A stretch of DNA of 60,440 nucleotides from Nostoc linckia FACHB-104 (GTDB lineage: Bacteria; Cyanobacteriota; Cyanobacteriia; Cyanobacteriales; Nostocaceae). The stretch lies in assembly GCF_014696615.1 (NCBI RefSeq), contig NZ_JACJQJ010000051.1, forward strand, positions 1-60,440. Reading direction: 5' to 3'. The notes below the pieces were generated by a model. It saw only the letters and a list, made by a program, of their open reading frames with translations, made no database searches and was not told where the DNA came from. A program made the translations under genes and the position numbers. Of this stretch, positions 34,957 through 41,872 are shown piece after piece. Within the stretch, counting starts at the first letter, position 1, and the number at the start of each line of letters is the position of its first letter.

Positions 34957-37428
34957 TTACGGTCGATGAGCCAAACGCCGTAATAAAACTGAGTTACTAA
35001 CAACACTAACTGAGCTGAATGCCATTAATGCGGCGGCCCCAGATGGGCTAAGGAGAAAGCCCAAACTTGGTAATAAAACACCTGCTGCTAAGGGAATACC
35101 AATTGTATTATATGCAAAAGCCCAGAATAAATTCTGACGGATTTTGTTGAATGTGGCACGGCTGAGGTGAATTGATTCCACAACATCGCTGAGGCGATCG
35201 CGCATTAATACAATAGCAGCAGTTTCCATCGCCACATCGGAACCTGAATATAAAGCAATTCCCACATCTGCTTGCGATAAAGCAGGCGCATCATTAATTC
35301 CATCTCCCACCATTGCCACAATAGATTTTGGTTTGGAGTTGTGCGTCATTTCGCCAGCTTGCAGCGATTGGATCGCAGCGGCTTTTTTGCTGGGGGGAAC
35401 ACCAGCTATAACATCATCGCTACTTAGTCCCAGTTGTTTACCGATCGCACTTGCTGCTTCTTGGCGATCGCCACTGAGTAACATCACCCGTAAACCCATC
35501 TGGCGCAATTTATCGACTGTAGCTTTGGCATCTGGTCTCAGGGTATCAGCAACGCCGATAATTCCAGTTAAAATCCCGCCCACTGCCACACAAACAACTG
35601 TTTTACCCTCTGCGGCTAATTTCTGGCTTAACTGTTGTGCAGTCTCACTAATGGCAATTCCGTGCCAACTCAGCCATTCCCAATTTCCTAATAAGACATT
35701 TTTACCTTGGACTACAGCCGATACACCTAGACCTGGTTCTGTGTGAAAATCTACAGCTTCGGGAATAGTTAATTCTTGTCGCTGTGCTTCCTGCTGAATA
35801 GCTTTAGCAAGAGGATGGTATGTGCCGCTTTCTACAGCCGCAGCAAATTGCAGGAGGGATTGGGGGTTAGCAACTAGAGAAGATTCGCCCTCAGAGGCTA
35901 ATTCTTCAATTAGCAGACAATCTGTAACAGTGGGATTACCTGTAGTTAACGTGCCTGTTTTATCAAAGACTACGGTATCTAGCTGGTGAACGCGTTCCAA
36001 AACGTCACCGCCTTTGATTAATAAACCTCGTTCTGCACCTAAACCAGTCCCAACCAAAATGGCTGTGGGTGTAGCCAAACCCAAAGCACAAGGACAAGCC
36101 ACCACCATAACTGCGATCGCTAATTTTAAGCTGATCAGGAGTGGAGAATAATGAGTGCTGAGTGCTAAGTGCTGAGTGCTGAGTGGGGAGTGGTGGGACA
36201 TTTCCATGCTGGTTGACATGGCAATATCAGGCCAGATGTGGACACCAAAGAAATACCAAAAGATAAAGGTTAATGAAGCCGCTGCTAATACACCGTAGGT
36301 AAAGTAACCAGCTACCGTATCAGCTAATTTCTGAACAGGTGCTTTGCGAGTTTGGGCATCTTCCACCAGGGCGACAATGTGGGCTAGTGTGGTATCGCTA
36401 CCTGTACGGGTGGCTTGAATTGCGATCGCGCCTGATTGATTAATAGTACCTGCTGTGACGAAATCTCCAGGTTGTTTGATGACTGGTACAGCTTCCCCTG
36501 TCAGCATGGACTCATCAACTGTGGTTTGTCCCAACCGCACCTCGCCATCTACGGGGATTTTGTCGCCAGGTAGTATCTGTAACCATTCACCAACTCGCAC
36601 CTGTTCGGCAGGAATCTCGATGCTAGCAGAACCGATAACGGCATCTCGACTTGCACCATTACTTTCTTGCCCAATTTTCTCTGGGTTAGCAATCAACCGC
36701 GCTATCTGTGGCTGTAAGGCTAGCAATTGACGAAACGCTGCCGCAGCACGACCTCTGGCTTGTTGTTCTAATGTCCGCCCCAAAAGAATGAAGCCTAACA
36801 TCATGACTGGTTCATCAAAGAAGCACTCCCAACCCATTTGCGGGAAGAGTAGCGCCACCAAACTGGCTGTATAGGCTGTTAAGGTTCCCAAACCGATCAA
36901 GGTATTCATGTTGGGTGCATTTCGCCGCCAGCCTAGCCAGCCATCAACTAAAATCGGGCGACCGGGAAATAGGATTGCCACTGTTGCCAGTCCACAATGG
37001 AACCAGATGTTATTTAAAATTGGCAGATTTGAGCCGCTAATTGTACCAAAATGCCCAATTGCTGAAAAAACTAATAGCAAGCCAGCAATCACTAATTGCT
37101 TGAGTGCAGAGTGCATTTCTCGGCGCTGACGTGCTTCTGGATCTTCTCTAGTTGATGCGCTGGCTGCTGTTCGAGGCTGGGTAGGGAAGCCATTGGCACT
37201 CAAATGCTTTGCCAATTGTTCAGCATCCACTACACCCACTTCTGACTCTACAACTGCGACCTCAGTCGCCAGGTTTACACAGGCACTCTTGACTCCTGGA
37301 TGTTGAGTTAGCTGCCTTTCTACTGCTTTAACACACCCAGCACACTTCATGCCCCCAACATCCAGAATTATTTTCTCTGTAATGGGCATCATTTCTGGGG
37401 TGAGATTCGTTTTGGGAACAAGTTGCAT
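34957..37428 (-). CDS. Copper-translocating P1B-type ATPase
   Basis: An 823-residue heavy-metal ATPase exporting or importing Cu(I). The N-terminal HMA domain has GGMKCAGC (C29, C32). The membrane metal site is CPC at 445-447. The phosphorylated Asp is D489 in FDKTGTLTTG, and the hinge GDGINDAP is present. This is the CopA/PacS/CtaA group; which of these cannot be settled here. Residues about 412-430, just before the CPC helix, are encoded by a GTGCTGA heptamer array and read SPLSTQHLALSTHYSP, an insertion foreign to the family. Its frame is kept. Confidence 0.93.
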   Translation of the reverse strand: MQLVPKTNLTPEMMPITEKIILDVGGMKCAGCVKAVERQLTQHPGVKSACVNLATEVAVVESEVGVVDAEQLAKHLSANGFPTQPRTAASASTREDPEARQRREMHSALKQLVIAGLLLVFSAIGHFGTISGSNLPILNNIWFHCGLATVAILFPGRPILVDGWLGWRRNAPNMNTLIGLGTLTAYTASLVALLFPQMGWECFFDEPVMMLGFILLGRTLEQQARGRAAAAFRQLLALQPQIARLIANPEKIGQESNGASRDAVIGSASIEIPAEQVRVGEWLQILPGDKIPVDGEVRLGQTTVDESMLTGEAVPVIKQPGDFVTAGTINQSGAIAIQATRTGSDTTLAHIVALVEDAQTRKAPVQKLADTVAGYFTYGVLAAASLTFIFWYFFGVHIWPDIAMSTSMEMSHHSPLSTQHLALSTHYSPLLISLKLAIAVMVVACPCALGLATPTAILVGTGLGAERGLLIKGGDVLERVHQLDTVVFDKTGTLTTGNPTVTDCLLIEELASEGESSLVANPQSLLQFAAAVESGTYHPLAKAIQQEAQRQELTIPEAVDFHTEPGLGVSAVVQGKNVLLGNWEWLSWHGIAISETAQQLSQKLAAEGKTVVCVAVGGILTGIIGVADTLRPDAKATVDKLRQMGLRVMLLSGDRQEAASAIGKQLGLSSDDVIAGVPPSKKAAAIQSLQAGEMTHNSKPKSIVAMVGDGINDAPALSQADVGIALYSGSDVAMETAAIVLMRDRLSDVVESIHLSRATFNKIRQNLFWAFAYNTIGIPLAAGVLLPSLGFLLSPSGAAALMAFSSVSVVSNSVLLRRLAHRP
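36141..36195. repeat. Heptamer array inside the copper ATPase gene
   Basis: Units AGTGCTG/AGTGCTA and then GAGTGGGGAGTGG are repeated in phase with the ATPase frame and encode a Ser/Thr/His-rich loop. The same heptamer lies between genes at 24287-24313. Confidence 0.88.
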
Positions 37429-37667
37429 GGCAAGAGTTTAGTTAAATTCGCTGCAAATTTTCAACGCTCATTACAAGCGTCCTAATTTGAGGGTAGGCGA
37501 AATTTTGAACTAAGACTGCTTGTCGCAGATAAATTTAAATAAGGGATTGGGGAACTCGGGGCCCCCACGACCGCAGGGAGTGGGGATTAGGGGCAATGGG
37601 GATTGGGGACTGGGGAGATGAGGAGGATAATAAATGAATTTATAAATTACGAATTAAGAATTACGAA
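37429..37667. other. Intergenic region with GGGGATTGGG repeats
   Basis: Contains a GGGGATTAGGGGCAATGGGG tract at about 37580-37615 and AATTACGAA repeats at 37635-37676. These are low-complexity repeats of the type found elsewhere in the window. Confidence 0.6.
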
Positions 37668-37838
37668 CTACGAATTTTTATGAGATACATAGACTAATGC
37701 TGCAATTTGGATAGGCAGAAAAGCAATTAGGCTTTTTAAAAAATAGTTTATTTCTAGATTAGACATGGTGATGAAATATGCCGCACCAACTAGCAAGAAA
37801 AATGCTAAGGAAAGTTTTTGATGTTTAATGTTGAGCAT
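37668..37838 (-). CDS. Small membrane protein, 56 residues
   Basis: The frame starts at ATG 37838 (MLNIKHQKLSLAFFLLVG) and ends at TAG 37668. It has two hydrophobic segments (about residues 10-25 and 34-50) joined by a short polar loop. I know no family. It lies between the TM2-domain gene and the copper ATPase gene on the same strand. The last codons run into a repeated AATTACGAA tract, so the C-terminus may be recent. Confidence 0.5.
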   Translation of the reverse strand: MLNIKHQKLSLAFFLLVGAAYFITMSNLEINYFLKSLIAFLPIQIAALVYVSHKNS

Positions 37839-37913
37839 AATGGTAGATATAAAATGTAAATATATAGAGGTTTTTGCAGAAAAATTATTTTATTGATGAT
37901 ATCGATTGTTTTC

Positions 37914-37946
37914 AGATAACCGACTTTTTATAAAAGTCGGTTATCT
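37914..37946. terminator. 15-bp perfect hairpin between two minus-strand genes
   Basis: AGATAACCGACTTTT (37914-37928) pairs with AAAAGTCGGTTATCT (37932-37946) around three bases. It lies 83 bases after the TM2-protein stop. It is probably the terminator of that gene; the stem itself provides the U-tract. Confidence 0.7.
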
Positions 37947-38028
37947 CAATATTTATGCATGATTTAGGATTCGTATATGCATGGAGCTTCTATAGCCTGA
38001 AATATCAGTGAAATTATGCGCTATAAAT

Positions 38029-38304
38029 CTAAAACCAGCCCTGCTTATTTACAAAATAAGTATCTATAAATTCTTCTTGAGATTTGTTTAAGTAGATCAT
38101 GCCTTCAATCAAACCGATAAGTTGCATAATTAACAAAGTAAATCCGTAGGTAAAAGTACCGCCGACTACTGTGATAACTAGCATAATGAAGCCTTCTGGA
38201 GCGTAACCGAGAATAAACTTATGTACTCCAAAACCACCGAAAATAATGCCACAGTAACCAGCAATAAGTTGTTTGTTCGCTTGGCTAGAGTTGAGATTTG
38301 CCAT
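38029..38304 (-). CDS. TM2-domain membrane protein
   Basis: A 91-residue protein of the TM2 family: two transmembrane helices with GYCGIIFGGFGVHKFILGY at the first and the LLIMQLIGLIEG helix at the second. TM2 proteins are small membrane proteins with a conserved G-x-H-x-F/R motif; their function in bacteria is unclear. A strong hairpin follows. Confidence 0.87.
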   Translation of the reverse strand: MANLNSSQANKQLIAGYCGIIFGGFGVHKFILGYAPEGFIMLVITVVGGTFTYGFTLLIMQLIGLIEGMIYLNKSQEEFIDTYFVNKQGWF

Positions 38305-39451
38305 ATTGACTGTTGCTCCTGGAGAAATAGGGGGTAATTTTAAATGATTCTTTCAGAAAATTAGTAAATATATTCACTGAGGCAATATATTTTTACTTTC
38401 CCTAACGAAAAAGCTCTAATTTAGATAAATAAGCATAACCAAATTGTCACGATACCTAAGGAATCGTCAGCATAATGGTTAAGTTGGCAAGGGTAACGAG
38501 AAAAAGGAAAAGGAGAACCTTTACCTATTACTCTTAAAATTTTTACCCAAACCAAATTCTCTGCTCAAAATGTTGAATCGAGTAATTTTGGAACAGAGGT
38601 TATTTAATATTGTCTGGAACTATATCGTGCTGCGATATCTGATTGACTTTTGTATCTTTAGGTGACAAATGTCAACACAAGAGTTTTGCCAAATCTTAGG
38701 TGAATTTTTCTCTTGAGGAGAATTCACTTTCAATTATCAGCAAATACCCCTATGCTGGAATACCCCTATCTACAAGTTCATCAGTTTTATGTCCGGAATT
38801 TTTTGGATATGGCTGCAATGATGAGGATATATTTAACGGAAACTTTATGGAAAGTAGCAGTATAGGCATCTTCCCACACACAAGAAACAATTTTTCTACT
38901 ACCAAAATACATGGAAGTAGATTGTGCAAAAACTCATCAATCACTGCTAGCTGCTGTCCCAAACATTCTGAAACAGAATTCTTGGGAAGCTAATCCCCAT
39001 CTCTACAAGGGCTGATATGGCTTAGAGGTGACTCAATGTCACTCTAGAAATTTACTATGTATTTTTTGGTATTGCTTAAGTGGTTTGTACCACCAGCAAT
39101 ATTGACCCTAAAAATAGCATTTATTGATGGTAAGTACTGACTGAGAAAATTGCTAAGTATCGAGTCAAAAATACTCATACTTAGTCTCAAGCCTCTCAAT
39201 ACTTTTCGGTTAAGGTGAAAAAGGGTAATGGTTTAAGGGAAAGAAACAACCTTTCACCCTTACCCTTTAACCTTTTTCGCAAAAGCTATTTTGAGTTCAA
39301 AACGCTATCCCTTGGAGTATTGTCTAGCTCTAGCTTCTCTTCTCTAGTCTGTGGCTGGCTTTATAGCCGCAATGATTGTCATATATTATTGCCATATATG
39401 GAGATGAAAGCAAATATTTTTCTGCTTCGGCAACCGTAAATTTACGTATAA
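38305..39451. other. Long intergenic region with a possible decayed reading frame
   Basis: 1.1 kb without a convincing intact gene. At 38752-39015 (+) a frame of 87 codons is interrupted only by a TAG at 38863-38865. It reads MLEYPYLQVHQFYVRNF and, after the stop, KYMEVDCAKTHQSLLAAV, which looks protein-like but matches nothing I know. Near 39205-39280 the sequence holds AAGGGTAA/TTACCCTT repeats. Confidence 0.4.
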
Positions 39452-41026
39452 TTAATTACCGCTACCTAGAATAAACAAACTGAGTAGGGTACCACTGTTC
39501 CAAAGGCTGTGGAGAAGCATCGGTGCAAGGAGGTTACGCGATCGCGTGTAGACTACACCTAAAACGATCCCCAAGGCTGTGAGGGGGAGAATTTCCGATA
39601 AGCTGAGGTGAGCAGCCGCAAATAGCAAGCTACTGAGTAGAATTGATCCCCACACAGGAAGGTAACGGGTGAGGGAGGGTAACAAGAAGCCGCGAAACAG
39701 AATTTCTTCAAAAATAGGAGCTGCGATCGCAGCTGTGATAAAAAATATTCCGAGTGCTACAGAATCTTGACTTTCTAATGCTAGTTGTAACAAGGGATTA
39801 CTTCCACCTTGTCCTTGCCATAGCTGTTGATTAATCAAGGACACGACTACTACTATCGGTAAAGCGGCGCAATAGCCACCTAATCCCCATAAAAACCAAT
39901 TACTGCGGAGATTAAAGCGAAACCAGTATTCTGGTAGTGGGAAAAAGCGCTTAATCGACAAATATAATACTGCTAGCGCGCCTGATGCGACGATAATATA
40001 ACGCAGCAAAACCGAGAAAGCCTGAAAGCGCACATCACCACCACTTAAGGATATGGGGAGCAGGGATAATATTAAAGGCACAAAAACTTGCCCCATCAAG
40101 AAAAAGCCGATGACAAAAACTTGGAGAATCGTTTCGCCACCCCAAGGAGTTGACCAAGCTACATCAGCATTTTGAGCTAGTAAAGCCGCTTTTCCCTTCA
40201 CCAAATATTGCACCAAGACTGCAATTAGCAGTACTATCCCAACAACAGCTGCCAAGGTGGGGATGATCCCAATCACCGCTAACTTCACGACAGCTTGGGT
40301 AGCAGCTTCTTGTTGTGCTGCTTTTACTGTCGCCAGTGCATCGGGACGTTGCTGAAGTTGGTATAGTTGCACCAGTGCAGTAGCACGAAACCAACCATCT
40401 AAATTTTTTTGAATCAACTGTTGAGCATTGGGGAGCAGACGGGGAGGATTACTCCACAATCCAATTAATACAGCAGAGGTTTCGGGAAATTGGGGATTAA
40501 TATTTGAGCGTTGCTGGACATCATCCCAAGTCTTAATTGCTGTCTCAGTCTTTCCCTGTTGTGCTTGTAAAATTCCCAGACGTAAATCTAATTCCGCCGA
40601 TAATTTTTGCAGTTGCTTAAGAGACTGCTGCAACTGTTGCTCTTGTGGATTAGCGGGATTTTCTCCGGGGCGAGTTTCTGGTAAAGGTTTAGACGGTGCA
40701 GGAGTATCAACAGATGGAGAACGCAGTTTTTCCAGTTGAGTTGTAGCTTTCTCTAAATTGGTTTGCACCGATTTCCGCGCGTCTTGATATTGCTTGGCAG
40801 CATTTTCCAGAGGTTCCTCACCCAGTATGGTTTCACGAACCACTTGTAAATTTTCTTTGCTGCTCTCTTCTGGTTGCCAAGCTTGTGCTTGCAGTGCCAA
40901 ATTTGTTTGGTACAACTCCAAACGACTTTGAAACTGGGGTTCTTGCCAACTGCCAAATAAAGACAAGCCGCACAACAACAACGAAATCAGCGTCAACCCA
41001 ATTAAACCCAACCGTTTAATAGTCAT
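39452..41026 (-). CDS. CPBP-family intramembrane glutamic endopeptidase (Abi/CAAX-like)
   Basis: About 524 residues from the ATG at 41026, which has GGGGAG just upstream; the frame is open further but that part is repeat DNA. An N-terminal membrane anchor (LGLIGLTLISLLLCGL) leads to a 250-residue extracytoplasmic or cytoplasmic helical part with Pro-rich and Gln-rich segments. Then follow about eight membrane helices. The CPBP motifs EEILFRGFLL, FAAAHLS and LLHSLWN hold the Glu and His residues of the metal-independent glutamic protease site. The large N-terminal domain is a cyanobacterial feature. Substrate unknown. Confidence 0.88.
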   Translation of the reverse strand: MTIKRLGLIGLTLISLLLCGLSLFGSWQEPQFQSRLELYQTNLALQAQAWQPEESSKENLQVVRETILGEEPLENAAKQYQDARKSVQTNLEKATTQLEKLRSPSVDTPAPSKPLPETRPGENPANPQEQQLQQSLKQLQKLSAELDLRLGILQAQQGKTETAIKTWDDVQQRSNINPQFPETSAVLIGLWSNPPRLLPNAQQLIQKNLDGWFRATALVQLYQLQQRPDALATVKAAQQEAATQAVVKLAVIGIIPTLAAVVGIVLLIAVLVQYLVKGKAALLAQNADVAWSTPWGGETILQVFVIGFFLMGQVFVPLILSLLPISLSGGDVRFQAFSVLLRYIIVASGALAVLYLSIKRFFPLPEYWFRFNLRSNWFLWGLGGYCAALPIVVVVSLINQQLWQGQGGSNPLLQLALESQDSVALGIFFITAAIAAPIFEEILFRGFLLPSLTRYLPVWGSILLSSLLFAAAHLSLSEILPLTALGIVLGVVYTRSRNLLAPMLLHSLWNSGTLLSLFILGSGN

Positions 41027-41359
41027 TATCTCCCCTTGACTAACCTGTTTAAAGCGCGTGCCCCTTGGAATTATCGCAAGAAAAAGGGTTAATGGGTAAT
41101 GGGGAATGGGTAATGGGTAATGGGGAATTGTTTTAATTGATTCTTGATTTTTTTTCTGAGCAGTAGGCGTATTGGCGGCGTACAACCTGATATTAAGTGA
41201 CACTAAGTAATTTAATTCCTTTTCCCCTTTCCCTTTGCCCTTTTCCCACCTTTGTTGAAAGCCAAGTCATATTACAATTAGCACCCTGCTGTTACTGGCA
41301 GATGGACAGCAAAAAATAGATTAAATTAATTTTTATATATAGTTATTATTACTGAGTAT
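41027..41359. other. Intergenic repeat region
   Basis: Contains GGGTAATGGGGAAT repeats (about 41091-41130) and a C/T-rich tract with TTTTCCCCTTTCCCTTTGCC. The divergent promoters of the protease and the NACHT-associated gene should lie here; no clear boxes were recognised. Confidence 0.5.
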
Positions 41360-41800
41360 ATGGAACCTGTGACGCTGACGGCTGTGGTAACTGCGATCGC
41401 TACTATACTTTTGACTAAACCACTAGAGAAAGTAGGCGAAAACATTGGTGATGTGGTTTGGACGCAAAGTGGCAAGTTAATAGACAAGCTACGCAATAAG
41501 AATAAATTACCATTGCTGACTGCGGCTGTAGAAGCCAACGAACCCCAAAGATTAGATTATGGTCAAGCAGTGCTGGAACTAAAAGCCGCAGCAGAACAAG
41601 ACCCGGAAATTGCTCAAGCAGTTGTGGATGTGGAAACAGCCGCTAACAATAGTCAGTCTGAGACGGGGAAAGAAATTCAAAAACTAGTAGAACAAATCAA
41701 CTCACACCCGTCAGTTGTTAACAATGCGAAGTTAGCAGATGAGATTAAGAATGTCTTCCAAGGAAATCAATTTAACGCCCCAGTCACGTTTAACAACTGA
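41360..41800 (+). CDS. Small NACHT-associated protein with N-terminal hydrophobic helix and Asn-rich tail
   Basis: 146 residues. Residues 3-20 form one hydrophobic helix (MEPVTLTAVVTAIATILLTK). A helical, charged middle with Ala/Glu-rich heptads follows, then a short C-terminal tail ending NQFNAPVTFNN. Small proteins of this look precede NACHT genes in cyanobacteria as far as I recall; no function is established. The stop TGA (41798-41800) is in the same frame as the NACHT gene that follows. The hydrophobic helix plus prion-like tail invites comparison with HeLo/HET-S-type or Bell-type effectors, but this is inference. It could also be the N-terminal part of one split gene. Confidence 0.75.
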   Translation: MEPVTLTAVVTAIATILLTKPLEKVGENIGDVVWTQSGKLIDKLRNKNKLPLLTAAVEANEPQRLDYGQAVLELKAAAEQDPEIAQAVVDVETAANNSQSETGKEIQKLVEQINSHPSVVNNAKLADEIKNVFQGNQFNAPVTFNN

Positions 41801-41872
41801 CTAAAGTCGTCCTATAGGGAGGATGGGACAAAGTTAACTCCCGATGACTGGCGTGAAATCTGTCGTGAAATA

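Noticed and set aside
38700-38993. 97-residue plus-strand protein
   Set aside because: It starts at GTG without a ribosome-binding site, is Ser/Cys-rich like an out-of-frame reading, and overlaps a better candidate frame at 38752-39015.
41027-41203. N-terminal extension of the CPBP protease up to 41203
   Set aside because: The extra 59 codons are repeat-derived (HYPLPIPHYPL). The ATG at 41026 has a good ribosome-binding site.
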